Assembly: GCA_910587395.1 (NCBI GenBank)
Contig: CAJULJ010000031.1
Location: 1 to 36,916, forward strand
Direction of reading: 5' to 3'
DNA: 36,916 bases
Source of the DNA: an uncultured Oscillospiraceae bacterium
Lineage (GTDB): Bacteria > Bacillota > Clostridia > Oscillospirales > Oscillospiraceae
The translations under genes were made by a program, and so were the position numbers. Below the pieces are notes generated by a model. That model was not told the DNA's origin, made no database searches, and worked only from the letters and a program-made list of their open reading frames with translations. Of the stretch, positions 24,338-32,258 are shown one piece after another (position 1 is the first letter of the stretch; every line of letters starts with the position of its first letter).

Positions 24338-24796
24338 TTGAAGGCGAAACGACAGTCGGAGATTCTGCGCATCATCGGCGAACAGGATATCGAGACCCAG
24401 GAGCAGATGCTGGACCAGCTGCGCCGGTGCGGCATCCGGGCCACCCAGGCCACCATTTCCCGGGACATCAAGGAGCTGAACCTGGTCAAGCAGCCGGGAG
24501 AGGGGGGCAGCTATCACTATGTGGTGTCCGCCGCCCGTCCGCCCCGGAGGGCCATCGCGGGGCGGCTGCAAAATATTTTTAAAGAGGGGGTCACCTCCTG
24601 CGACGTGGCCCAGAATATCGTGGTGGTCAAGACCATGCCCGGTCTGGCTCCCGCCGCCGGGGCCGCTCTGGACGGCATGGAGCTGGAGGGGCTGGTGGGC
24701 TCCCTGGCGGGAGACGACACGGCCATCCTCATCATGCGCACCAATCAGGTGGCGGAGGCGCTGGCCATGGAGCTGGAATCCATGCTGGAAGGGTGA
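24338..24796 (+). CDS. argR: Arginine repressor ArgR/AhrC
   Basis: A 152-residue regulator with an N-terminal winged helix (KRQSEILRIIGEQDIETQEQ, with recognition part ATQATISRDIKELNLVK) and a C-terminal arginine-binding, hexamerising domain (VVVKTMPGLAPAAGAALDGM and SLAGDDTAILIMRT). It represses arginine synthesis and activates catabolism when arginine binds. The TTG at 24338 matches the usual family start, although GAGGG is only four bases upstream; an ATG at 24296 would add 14 residues and overlap nadK by 35 bases. No ARG box was recognised in this window. Confidence 0.95.
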   Translation: MKAKRQSEILRIIGEQDIETQEQMLDQLRRCGIRATQATISRDIKELNLVKQPGEGGSYHYVVSAARPPRRAIAGRLQNIFKEGVTSCDVAQNIVVVKTMPGLAPAAGAALDGMELEGLVGSLAGDDTAILIMRTNQVAEALAMELESMLEG

Positions 24797-24802
24797 GTGA
24801 GT

Positions 24803-26503
24803 GTGCTCAGCTTACTGCATATTGAAAATATCGCGGTGATTTCCCAGGCGGACATCACCTTTGACAAGGGGTTCAATGTCCTCACCGGTGAGACCGGCGC
24901 GGGCAAATCCATTGTAATTGACTCAATCGGGGCCATCATGGGGGAGCGCACCAGCCGGGACCTGATTCGCACCGGGGCCAAGTCCGCGCGGGTGTCGGCG
25001 CTGTTCCGGGACCTGCCGGAGCTTCCCTGGTTCGAGGAGCAGGGCATCGGCCCGGATGAGAACGGGGAGCTGCTGATCGAGCGCGCCATCCAGGGCGACG
25101 GCAAGAACGCCTGCCGGGTGAATGGACGGCCCCTGCTGGTGACCCAGCTGAGGGAGCTGGGCCAGCAGCTGGTGAACGTTCACGGACAGCACGACGGCCA
25201 GCAGCTGCTGGATGAGGAGTGTCATCTGGGCTATCTGGACAGCTTCGGCGGGACGGAAAAGGAGATGGAGGCGTTTTCCCTGGCCTACGCCCAGGTTCGG
25301 GACCTGCGCCGGGAGCTGGACCAGCTTCAGATGGACGACGGCGAGAAGGCCCGCCGGATGGATACCCTGACCTATCAGATCGACGAGCTGGAGCGGGCCG
25401 GACTGCGGGAGGGCGAGGACGAGGAGCTGTCCCAGCGGCGGGAGGTGCTGCGCAACGCCGAGCGGCTCACCGACGCGGTGGACGGGGCCTGGCAGGCCCT
25501 TACCGGCGGAGAGGACGGCGAGGGGGCCGTGTCCCTCATCATGGAGGCGGGGAACCGTCTGACCCAGGGGGGGCGGTACAGCGGCGAGCTCAAGGAGCTG
25601 GCGGAGAAGGCGGAGCAGCTGCGCTGCGACGCGGACGATTTGGCGGAGCTGGTGCGGGATTTGCGGGGCACGCTGGACTTCTACCCCGGAGAGCTGGACG
25701 AGATCGAGGAGCGGCTGGACCGGCTGTACCGCCTGAAGAAAAAGTACGGCGGCAGCGTCCAGGAGATGCTGGCCTATCTGGACAAATGCCGCCAGGAGCT
25801 GGACGCCATCCAATTTTCCGAGGATCGGATGGCCAAGCTGGACAAGGAGCTGTCCAAGGCGCTGGAAAAGGCGCTGAAGCTGGGCCGGAAGCTGTCTGAC
25901 CGGCGCCATAAAGCGGCGGAGGAGCTGTCGGGCCGCATTCAGTCCGAGCTGAAGCAGCTGGATATGCCAAAGGTGCAGTTTCAGGTGGAGTTCGCTCCTA
26001 AGGACGTCTCCGACGGCATGGACGCCACCGGCATGGACACGGTGCGCTTTCTCATGTCCGCCAACGTGGGCGAGGCGCTGAAGCCCATCAACAAAATTGC
26101 CTCCGGCGGCGAGTTGTCCCGCATCATGCTGGCACTGAAAAACGTGCTGGCGGAGACGGAGCAGGTGAGCACCCTCATCTTCGACGAGGTGGACACCGGC
26201 GTGTCCGGCCGGGCGGCGGTGAAGGTGGCCCAAAAGCTGTTTCAGGTGTCCAAGGGGCGGCAGGTGCTGTGCGTCACCCACCTGCCCCAGATCGCCGCCA
26301 TGGGGGATGTGCATTTCTCCGTGGAGAAGGGGGAAGCGGACGGCCGCACTTTCACCCAGGTGGAGCGTCTGGACCGTGAGCGCCGCCGGGAGGAGCTGGC
26401 GAGGCTCAGCGGCGGGCAGACCACGGCGGTGATGCTGGAGGGAGCCGAGGAGTTGCTGGCGACGGCGGAAGCTTACAAGGTGGGAGCAAAGAGAGCAAAA
26501 TGA
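24803..26503 (+). CDS. recN: DNA repair protein RecN
   Basis: RecN is an SMC-like ATPase that acts early in double-strand break repair. The 566-residue protein starts LSLLHIENIAVISQADITF, has Walker A TGETGAGKSIVIDS near residue 30, a long coiled coil through the middle (about 150-370), the signature IASGGELSRIMLALK, Walker B TLIFDEVDTGVSG and the His-switch VTHLPQIAA. I chose GTG 24803 because GGAAGGG is nine bases upstream and the family begins ML-x-LHI-x-N; GTG 24797 is the alternative, adding two residues. The neighbouring genes argR-recN follow the Bacillus order, but spoIVB and spo0A do not come next. Confidence 0.97.
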   Translation: MLSLLHIENIAVISQADITFDKGFNVLTGETGAGKSIVIDSIGAIMGERTSRDLIRTGAKSARVSALFRDLPELPWFEEQGIGPDENGELLIERAIQGDGKNACRVNGRPLLVTQLRELGQQLVNVHGQHDGQQLLDEECHLGYLDSFGGTEKEMEAFSLAYAQVRDLRRELDQLQMDDGEKARRMDTLTYQIDELERAGLREGEDEELSQRREVLRNAERLTDAVDGAWQALTGGEDGEGAVSLIMEAGNRLTQGGRYSGELKELAEKAEQLRCDADDLAELVRDLRGTLDFYPGELDEIEERLDRLYRLKKKYGGSVQEMLAYLDKCRQELDAIQFSEDRMAKLDKELSKALEKALKLGRKLSDRRHKAAEELSGRIQSELKQLDMPKVQFQVEFAPKDVSDGMDATGMDTVRFLMSANVGEALKPINKIASGGELSRIMLALKNVLAETEQVSTLIFDEVDTGVSGRAAVKVAQKLFQVSKGRQVLCVTHLPQIAAMGDVHFSVEKGEADGRTFTQVERLDRERRREELARLSGGQTTAVMLEGAEELLATAEAYKVGAKRAK

Positions 26504-27288
26504 TCAAAGCGGTATTTTTTGACATAGACGGCACGCTCGTGTCCTTCCGGCAGAAATTCTTGTCGGACCAGCTGCTGGCGGACCTGCCCGCTCTGCGGGA
26601 GCGGGGGATCAGGATTTTTATCAGCACAGGCCGGGCTTTGCAGGATCTGGAGAACACCGGGATGCTCCGGGGGGCAGAATTTGACGGTTACGTGAGCATC
26701 AATGGTCAATTCTGCTGTGACAGGGACGGCACCGCCTATCGGGACCGGCCCATTGATTTGGACGATATGCGGGGGGCCTATCAGGTGCTGCTGGATCACC
26801 CGGAGATTTCCGCCCTGCTCCAGGGCAACGGGGAGAGCCGGCTCACCCAGATCAACGACCGGGTGCGGGAGGTCTACGAGTTTCTCCATACAAAGCCGTA
26901 CCCGGTGTGCCCTCTGGAGTGGATGCTGGAGGGGAGGGTGTACCAGTTTGTTCCCCTGGTCACATCGGGGGAGGAGAGCATGTTTCTGGATGTGATGCCG
27001 GGCTGTACCCATACCCGCTGGCACCCGAAGGGCGTGGACATCGTGCCGCGGGACGGAGGAAAGGGCGTGGGCGTGCGGATGACCATGGAGCGGTACGGCT
27101 TTGCCCGGGAGGAAATCATGGCCTTCGGCGACGGAGAGAATGATATGAGCATGATGGCCCAGGCCGGGCTCAGCGTGGCCATGGGCAACGGCGAGGATCA
27201 GGTAAAGGCCATGGCCGATTACATCACCGACACGGTGGAGCATGATGGGATCTCCAAGGCTCTGCGGCATTTTGGGCTGCTGACTTGA
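26500..27288 (+). CDS. HAD-superfamily (Cof-type) phosphatase
   Basis: A 262-residue hydrolase of HAD subfamily IIB. Motif I is FFDIDGTLVS with nucleophile Asp8 and acid Asp10, motif II is FISTGRA, motif III includes Lys in GGKGVGVRM, and motif IV is FGDGENDMSMMAQAG. Such enzymes dephosphorylate sugar phosphates or flavin-type phosphates; the substrate cannot be told from sequence. The C-terminal VAMGNGEDQVKAMADYITD is typical. It overlaps recN by four bases and so is likely co-transcribed. Its stop codon sits inside the -35 of the tyrS promoter. Confidence 0.92.
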   Translation: MIKAVFFDIDGTLVSFRQKFLSDQLLADLPALRERGIRIFISTGRALQDLENTGMLRGAEFDGYVSINGQFCCDRDGTAYRDRPIDLDDMRGAYQVLLDHPEISALLQGNGESRLTQINDRVREVYEFLHTKPYPVCPLEWMLEGRVYQFVPLVTSGEESMFLDVMPGCTHTRWHPKGVDIVPRDGGKGVGVRMTMERYGFAREEIMAFGDGENDMSMMAQAGLSVAMGNGEDQVKAMADYITDTVEHDGISKALRHFGLLT

Positions 27289-27313
27289 CAAGGACCGTGT
27301 TTTATGATATCAT
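27285..27313 (+). promoter_or_regulatory. Predicted sigma-A-type promoter for the tyrS T-box transcript
   Basis: TTGACA (27285-27290) and TATCAT (27308-27313) are 17 bases apart, with TGA directly before the -10 (extended -10). The -35 overlaps the stop codon of the HAD gene (TGA, 27286-27288). Confidence 0.75.
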
Positions 27314-27590
27314 CCAGCCAATGCGAGGATGAGGACCAGTACCCACCGGTTTCCTGCCCAGAGAGCCCCCGTTTGGTGGAAGGGGGAGAGGAGCCCTTGG
27401 CGAATACCCCTCGGAGCAGCCGCCTGAACGGGAGCTTCCCCAGTAGGGCCGGACGGGTGCGCCCGGTACAGCGCCGGGGTCCTGCTGGGGACTCCCCGAG
27501 GCCGCTTTCGCGAGGAGGCGGCAAAACAGAGGTGGTACCGCGAGCTTTCGCCCTCTGTCCCTAGGGGACAGGGGGCTTTCTGTTCCCAAA
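27314..27590 (+). promoter_or_regulatory. T-box leader (tyrosine-specific) controlling tyrS
   Basis: The leader of about 290 bases has the T-box layout. The conserved antiterminator sequence AGAGGTGGTACCGCG is at 27528-27542, with TGGT (27533-27536) placed to pair with the ACCA end of tRNA-Tyr. In stem I the segment GCGAATACCCC (27400-27410) gives the specifier codon UAC (27405-27407), matching tyrosine and the gene downstream. The terminator is CCCTCTGTCCC (27551-27561) pairing with GGGACAGGGGG (27565-27575), then CTTTCTGTT. Uncharged tRNA-Tyr would bind the specifier and TGGT, form the antiterminator and allow tyrS expression. Confidence 0.95.
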
Positions 27591-27611
27591 ATATGAAAAG
27601 GAGAAAGAATT

Positions 27612-28838
27612 ATGACGCTTTACGATGAATTGACGGCCCGCGGGCTCATCGCCCAGGTGACCAGTGAGGAAGAAGTAAAAGACCTCATCAACAACGGCAA
27701 GGCCAAATTTTATATCGGCTTCGACTGTACGGCGGACAGCCTGACGGCGGGGCACTTCGTGGCCCTGACCCTGATGAAGCGGCTCCAGTCGGCGGGCAAT
27801 ACCCCCATCGCCCTGATCGGCGGCGGCACCACCATGATCGGCGACCCATCCGGCCGCACCGACATGCGCAAGATGCTCACCAAGGAGGACATCGACCACA
27901 ACGCCGAGTGCTTCAAGCGGCAGATGGAGAGGTTCATTGACTTCGGCGAGGGCAAGGCGATGATGGTGAACAACGCCGACTGGCTGCTCAACCTGAACTA
28001 CGTGGAGCTGCTGCGGGAGGTGGGCGCCTGCTTCTCGGTGAACAACATGCTCCGGGCGGACTGCTACAAGCAGCGCATGGAACGGGGGCTGTCCTTCCTG
28101 GAGTTCAACTATATGATTATGCAGTCCTACGACTTCTACCACATGTTCCAGACCATCGGCTGCAACATGCAGTGCGGCGGCAACGACCAGTGGTCCAACA
28201 TGCTGGGCGGCACGGAGCTCATCCGCCGCAAGCTGGGCAAGGACTCCCACTGCATGACCATCACCCTGCTCACCGACTCCCAGGGCAATAAGATGGGCAA
28301 GACGGCGGGCAACGCCGTGTGGCTGGACCCCAACAAGACCAGTCCTTACGACTTCTACCAGTACTGGCGCAACGTGGGGGACGCGGACGTGATGAAGTGC
28401 ATCCGTCTGCTCACCTTCCTGCCCCTGGAGCAGATTGACGAGATGGACGGCTGGAAGGACGCCCAACTGAATCAGGCCAAGGAGATTCTGGCCTGGGAGC
28501 TGACCAGCATGGTTCACGGCAAGGAGGAGGCGGACAAGGCCCAGGCGGCGGCGAAGGCGTTGTTCTCCGGCGGCGGGGACGCGGGCGATATGCCGTCCAC
28601 CGGGCTGACCGACGCCGATTTCACCGACGGCTCCATCGGCGCGCTGACGCTGCTGGTGAAGTGCGGGCTGGCGGCTTCCAACGGCGAGGCCCGGCGGCTG
28701 ATCCAGCAAGGCGGCGTGGCCTTGGGCGACGAGAAGATGAGCGACCCTGCGGCGAAGTTCCCCAAGGACAGGTTTGCCGGGGAGGGCGTGATCGTCAAGA
28801 AGGGCAAGAAGGTGTTCCACCGGGCGGTTCTTTCTTAA
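27612..28838 (+). CDS. tyrS: Tyrosyl-tRNA synthetase
   Basis: The 408-residue class I synthetase charges tRNA-Tyr. It has YIGFDCTADSL with Tyr34 and Thr40, GGGTTMIGDPSGR, the tyrosine pocket YMIMQSYDFYHM, GGNDQWSNM, the KMSKS-type loop NKMGKTAGN, and a C-terminal S4 RNA-binding domain (ASNGEARRLIQQGGVALGD). The HIGH motif reads TAGH: residue 45 is Thr where the well-studied Bacillus enzyme has His45, with no shift in numbering. All else is intact, so I take it to be functional. An AAAGGAGAAAG ribosome site precedes ATG 27612. Expression is controlled by the tyrosine T-box upstream. Confidence 0.97.
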   Translation: MTLYDELTARGLIAQVTSEEEVKDLINNGKAKFYIGFDCTADSLTAGHFVALTLMKRLQSAGNTPIALIGGGTTMIGDPSGRTDMRKMLTKEDIDHNAECFKRQMERFIDFGEGKAMMVNNADWLLNLNYVELLREVGACFSVNNMLRADCYKQRMERGLSFLEFNYMIMQSYDFYHMFQTIGCNMQCGGNDQWSNMLGGTELIRRKLGKDSHCMTITLLTDSQGNKMGKTAGNAVWLDPNKTSPYDFYQYWRNVGDADVMKCIRLLTFLPLEQIDEMDGWKDAQLNQAKEILAWELTSMVHGKEEADKAQAAAKALFSGGGDAGDMPSTGLTDADFTDGSIGALTLLVKCGLAASNGEARRLIQQGGVALGDEKMSDPAAKFPKDRFAGEGVIVKKGKKVFHRAVLS

Positions 28839-28856
28839 GCGAAGCCGAATCAATTA

Positions 28857-28897
28857 AAATGCCGCCGGCGGGTTTTGATACCTGCCGGCGGCATTTT
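28857..28897. terminator. Bidirectional intrinsic terminator between tyrS and the dap operon
   Basis: AAAATGCCGCCGGC (28857-28870) pairs perfectly with GCCGGCGGCATTTT (28884-28897). The A-run on one side and T-run on the other make it work on both strands, which fits the converging genes tyrS (plus) and the small gene at 28919 (minus). Confidence 0.9.
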
Positions 28898-28918
28898 GAT
28901 CGGTATTGAAATGTCGGT

Positions 28919-29197
28919 CTAAAAATTCAATCTTGGCAGGCAAACCGCTTTTTCTTCTGAGTCCTTCAGCACATATTCGTTTAACCACCGGGGGAACGCT
29001 TCATATCCATCGTAGCATACGGCGAAAAAGTGGCCCGACGCATCATTGACCTCCTGCCAATATCCGTGGTCGTTGCTGCGGTCATACAGCCATTTGTCGA
29101 ATTCTTCCTGGTAGTGATATATGTCCTTTGCGATGTGGTCAGGGACGGACAGCAGATAGTCGCCGTTCATCCCGCAGTTCAACAGCACAAGAGCCAT
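28919..29197 (-). CDS. Small protein of unknown function, last gene of dapAB transcript
   Basis: A 92-residue protein, acidic and rich in aromatic residues (HYQEEFDKWLYDRSN, HGYWQEVND, GYEAFPRWLNEYVL). I do not recognise a family. It has no signal peptide or membrane helix, so it is probably cytoplasmic. AGAGGTG lies upstream of the ATG at 29197, a credible ribosome site, and the gene lies 34 bases after the dapB stop on the same strand, before a strong terminator, so it is likely co-transcribed with dapAB. Its base composition is more A+T-rich than dapA and dapB, suggesting later arrival. The spacing and ribosome site favour a real gene. Confidence 0.7.
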   Translation of the reverse strand: MALVLLNCGMNGDYLLSVPDHIAKDIYHYQEEFDKWLYDRSNDHGYWQEVNDASGHFFAVCYDGYEAFPRWLNEYVLKDSEEKAVCLPRLNF

Positions 29198-29231
29198 GAG
29201 AACACCTCTTTTACGTAAACGATTCTGAATT

Positions 29232-29990
29232 TTAGCCGCCGATTAGTTGGGACATATCGTACAGCCCCGGAGCATCCACCCCGGCCAGAAATTTCGCCGC
29301 CTTCACCGCTCCCACGGCGAACACCTCCCGGCTGGCGGCGTGGTGGCTGATTTCGATGACCTCGTCCCGCCCGGCGAACACCACGGTGTGCTCGCCCACG
29401 ATGGTGCCACCCCGCAGGGAGGAGATGCCGATCTCCCGCTTGTCCCGGGGCTTGCGGACGCTATGGCGGTCGTAGACGTACTCGGTTTCATAGGGCAGGG
29501 CAGAGGCGGCGGCGTCCGCCAGCATCAGGGCGGTGCCGCTGGGGGCGTCCAGCTTGCGGCGGTGGTGGCGCTCCTCAATCTCCACGTCAAAGTCCTCCCC
29601 CAGCAGGGCGGCGGCCCGGCGCACCAGGTCCATCAGCACGTTGACGCCTAGAGACATATTGGCGGAACGGAACACGGGGATGGACTGGGCTGCTTCCATA
29701 ATCTGGGCGAGCTGTTCCTCCGAATAGCCGGTGGTGGCCAGCACCACCGGCAGTTTTTTGGATACGCAGAATTCCAGCAGGGGGCCTAGGGCGGCGGGGT
29801 GGGAGAAATCGATGACCGCGTCCGCCTCCACGGTGCAGGCGGCGGGGGTGGAGAACACCGGAAAGCTGTCCATGGGCTGGGCCAGCAGGTCGATGCCCGC
29901 CGCCACCTCCACATCCGGGTCGCCGGCGCAGATGTCCGCCACCACCCGGCCCATGTGGCCGCAGCAGCCGGAAATGATTATCTTTCGCAT
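29232..29990 (-). CDS. dapB: 4-hydroxy-tetrahydrodipicolinate reductase
   Basis: DapB reduces the DapA product to tetrahydrodipicolinate with NAD(P)H; that product is the substrate of DapL. The 252-residue protein has an N-terminal dinucleotide motif GCCGHMG (usual form GxxGRMG, here His for Arg), VIDFSHPAA, ATTGYSEEQL, and the active-site block EIEERHHRRKLDAPSGTA with His142, His143 and Lys146. It starts 10 bases after the dapA stop with GGAG as ribosome site, a tight two-gene unit. Length is slightly short for the family (about 265) but all core motifs are present. Confidence 0.97.
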   Translation of the reverse strand: MRKIIISGCCGHMGRVVADICAGDPDVEVAAGIDLLAQPMDSFPVFSTPAACTVEADAVIDFSHPAALGPLLEFCVSKKLPVVLATTGYSEEQLAQIMEAAQSIPVFRSANMSLGVNVLMDLVRRAAALLGEDFDVEIEERHHRRKLDAPSGTALMLADAAASALPYETEYVYDRHSVRKPRDKREIGISSLRGGTIVGEHTVVFAGRDEVIEISHHAASREVFAVGAVKAAKFLAGVDAPGLYDMSQLIGG

Positions 29991-30000
29991 GGCAAGCTCC

Positions 30001-30888
30001 TTACAGCAGACCGGCGCGCTTCATGGCCTGGCGCAGGACCTCCAGGTTCTTCTCCGAGATGTCGCACAGCGGCAGGCGCAGGGGACCAGCCTCCATACCC
30101 AGCAGGTTCATGGCCGCCTTGATGGGGATGGGGTTGACCTCGGTGAACAGCGCGTCGATGAGGTCCATGTACTGGATCTGGAGCTTGGAAGCGGCCTCAA
30201 AATCGTTGTCCAGGCACAGCCGGGTCATTTTCACCATCACCTCGGGCACGATGTTGGAGGCCACGGAGATGACGCCCTTGGCCCCCAGGGCCATCATGGG
30301 CACCACCTGATCGTCGTTGCCCGACCAGATGTAGAAATCGTCGCCGCACAGGAAGCGGGTGTGGGCCAGCAGGGAGAAGTTGCCGCTGGCCTCCTTCACG
30401 CCGTTGATCTTGGGGTTCTGGCTGAGCGCCTGGTAGGTCTCGGCGGTGAAGGACACGCCGGTGCGGCTGGGCACGTTATAGAGGATGATGGGCAGCTCCA
30501 CCCGGTCGGCAATGTACTCATAGTGCTTGATGAGGCCGGTCTGGCTGGCCTTGTTGTAGTAGGGGGTGACGTGGAGCAGAGCGTCCGCGCCGGAGTCCTG
30601 GGCGTGCTGGGAGAGGTAGACGGCGGCGGAGGTGTCGTTGGACCCCGCGCCGGCGATGACCTTCACCCGGTGGTTCACCCGCTTCACGCAGAACTCCACG
30701 GCGGCGATATGCTCCCGGATGGACATGGTGGCGGACTCGCCGGTGGTGCCGCACACGCACACCGCGTCTACCCCGGCCTCGATCTGGTCGTCGATGAGCT
30801 TGCCGAAGGCATCGTAGTTGATGATGTTGTTCTGGTCAAAGGGGGTGACCAGGGCGGGGCAGGAGCCGGTAAAGACAGGAGTTCTCAT
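30001..30888 (-). CDS. dapA: 4-hydroxy-tetrahydrodipicolinate synthase
   Basis: DapA condenses pyruvate with aspartate semialdehyde, the committed step to diaminopimelate and lysine. The 295-residue protein has CGTTGESATM, YYNKASQTGL, ILYNVPSRTG with Tyr137, and the Schiff-base lysine Lys165 in GVKEASGN. AAAGGATG upstream of the ATG is the ribosome site. Upstream (higher coordinates) lies an A+T-rich stretch with a palindrome and two accessory genes, which separate dapA from asd. I see no lysine riboswitch-like structure and no convincing promoter in the 160 bases before it, so the promoter may be in the A+T-rich stretch or further upstream. Confidence 0.97.
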   Translation of the reverse strand: MRTPVFTGSCPALVTPFDQNNIINYDAFGKLIDDQIEAGVDAVCVCGTTGESATMSIREHIAAVEFCVKRVNHRVKVIAGAGSNDTSAAVYLSQHAQDSGADALLHVTPYYNKASQTGLIKHYEYIADRVELPIILYNVPSRTGVSFTAETYQALSQNPKINGVKEASGNFSLLAHTRFLCGDDFYIWSGNDDQVVPMMALGAKGVISVASNIVPEVMVKMTRLCLDNDFEAASKLQIQYMDLIDALFTEVNPIPIKAAMNLLGMEAGPLRLPLCDISEKNLEVLRQAMKRAGLL

Positions 30889-30913
30889 AATGTCAGCATC
30901 CTTTCCAAATGAT

Positions 30914-30947
30914 AGGGGCCTTCCTTTTTTCTTTGAAAAAAAGGAAG
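30914..30947. repeat. A/T-rich palindrome, left side of accessory island
   Basis: CTTCCTTTTTT (30920-30930) is matched by AAAAAAGGAAG (30937-30947) around a short loop and preceded by AGGGGC. A related sequence in the opposite orientation lies just after asd (32259-32290), and a third at 36494-36521. On either strand it could act as a weak terminator. Confidence 0.65.
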
Positions 30948-31048
30948 CGAAAAAAGAAACTTTAAACTATGTCTGTTGTAAAGAGTGCAAATGCTATAGA
31001 TTGTAGTATTTTAATTCCTTATTAATCTTGTACTGCTACTGCTTTTTA

Positions 31049-31387
31049 TTAATAGTGTAAAGCGGTCCACATAGCGGCTCCTCCTATACGATGAAATAGC
31101 AGTATTTCACCAATCGCCGTAAAGAGGAAAATCTTCTCGCTCCAAGTGCCGTTCCCCCACTTCTTGATTCCGGCCTGTTTTGCCAACAAGAGGAAAACAC
31201 CACCCATCCCCGCTGAAATAAAAGGAAACAGGACATATTCATACTTGTACTTGCTGCCCGTTCGGTCTACCTCTCCCGCGGAGTTGTAATGGGCGGGTAT
31301 GATTTCTGGAGCCAGCACGAGAAAGACGATGGTACCTACAAATCCCAAACCAATCAAGACCACCGCGAGACGGTACAGGTACTTCAT
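31049..31387 (-). CDS. DUF1648-domain membrane protein
   Basis: A 112-residue protein with three predicted membrane helices (YRLAVVLIGLGFVGTIVFLVL, the LFPFISAGMGGVFLLLA segment, and KIFLFTAIGEILLF). Between the first two is the DUF1648 signature IPAHYNSAGEVDRTGSKYKY, known from SdpI-like immunity proteins and other small membrane proteins. It is shorter than SdpI, so immunity function should not be assumed. I chose the ATG at 31387, with AAGGAG upstream; an in-frame start at 31456 lacks a ribosome site. Base composition is much lower in G+C than the flanking dap genes, as for the next gene, suggesting joint acquisition. Confidence 0.75.
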   Translation of the reverse strand: MKYLYRLAVVLIGLGFVGTIVFLVLAPEIIPAHYNSAGEVDRTGSKYKYEYVLFPFISAGMGGVFLLLAKQAGIKKWGNGTWSEKIFLFTAIGEILLFHRIGGAAMWTALHY

Positions 31388-31563
31388 ACAGATTCTCCTT
31401 ATGGCAATAGTTAACTGACGGCACCTAAGCATATTAAGGGTCTTCTTTTCTTTCAATTATAGGGGCACAAGTTTAGTTCAAATCAATATCGTGTAGTTTC
31501 AAGTATTTTCAGTATTTCACTGCTTTTGCTGATGCAAATTCACACAGGTTGAAATAGGCTAGC

Positions 31564-31583
31564 TTGTGTACCAAGTTGTGTAC
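31564..31583. repeat. Paired TTGTGTAC repeats, left copy
   Basis: TTGTGTAC occurs at 31564-31571 and 31576-31583. The first is part of TTGTGTACCAA, which recurs at 32194-32204, so the same octamers flank the GNAT gene on both sides. They may be scars of insertion, regulator sites, or chance. The 240 bases between the DUF1648 and GNAT genes hold nothing else I can identify. Confidence 0.4.
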
Positions 31584-31627
31584 TGCTTCTTTACCGCCAT
31601 GGAAAAGATTTTGATTTTGCAGATTTC

Positions 31628-32131
31628 TCAATAAATTGGAATTTCTTCTTTCAGTTTCAAAATGGCAATCAATTCTTCACCATCCATTTCGCCAGTCTCA
31701 ACAAATCCAAATGAGCGGTATAGCCTGCTGGCAACTTCATTCTCAGGTTCATATGACAGCCAACAACATTCCGCTTTACCACACGGGAAGGTTTTTATGA
31801 AATCTAATGCAAGTCTGACCGCTTCTTTTCCATACCCTTTATTCTGATAACTTTGATCTATCATCAATCGCCAGAGATTATAATTACCTTTAGCAATTGG
31901 CGGGGAATCATCCCAGTAATCGTCTGTATCAAAACCAATCATCAAAAAGCCTATTAGGGTACCTTCCTCATATATTCCGAAAGGGAAGGCATACCCATTT
32001 CCTGTTATGGCAGTATAGGCTTCGATAATGCTAATGTCATTACTGGCCACAAAACTTTTTTGATCCTCAGATACACGCAGCTTCAAAATATCCCATACAT
32101 TTTTTCCATTTACCTTTTCCAGTTTAAGCAT
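31628..32131 (-). CDS. GNAT-family N-acetyltransferase (spermidine/BltD-like)
   Basis: A 167-residue acetyltransferase. The acetyl-CoA motif is MIDQSYQNKGYGKEAVRLAL (R/Q-x-x-G-x-G/A type), preceded by NLWRLMID and followed by SYEPENEVASRLYRSFGF, the usual C-terminal motif. The N-terminal KLRVSEDQKSFVASN and the central YEEGTLIGFLMIGF are like the polyamine acetyltransferases BltD/PaiA, so an amine such as spermidine is a possible substrate; this is an inference. Low G+C and location between asd and dapA mark it as an accessory gene. GAGGATAAAAGT precedes the ATG. Confidence 0.85.
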   Translation of the reverse strand: MLKLEKVNGKNVWDILKLRVSEDQKSFVASNDISIIEAYTAITGNGYAFPFGIYEEGTLIGFLMIGFDTDDYWDDSPPIAKGNYNLWRLMIDQSYQNKGYGKEAVRLALDFIKTFPCGKAECCWLSYEPENEVASRLYRSFGFVETGEMDGEELIAILKLKEEIPIY

Positions 32132-32182
32132 ACTTTTATCCTCACAAACTGCAATGTGTCATCCTGCGCTAAACCAAGGCAC

Positions 32183-32204
32183 TTGTGTACTTTTTGTGTA
32201 CCAA
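32183..32204. repeat. Paired TTGTGTAC repeats, right copy
   Basis: TTGTGTAC occurs at 32183-32190 and again at 32194-32201 as part of TTGTGTACCAA. Together with 31564-31583 there are four copies of the octamer, two on each side of the GNAT gene. Next to this pair, CCCGAACC (32211-32218) and GGTTCGGG (32242-32249) form an 8-bp inverted repeat with a 23-base loop. Confidence 0.4.
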
Positions 32205-32258
32205 ACTCCGCCCGAACCCATGAAGCCATTGCAACATAAGTGGTTCGGGAAGCCAATA

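Noticed and set aside
29731..30912. Plus-strand frame of 393 codons opposite dapB and dapA
   Set aside because: No motifs or ribosome site, and the opposite strand encodes conserved DapA and DapB.
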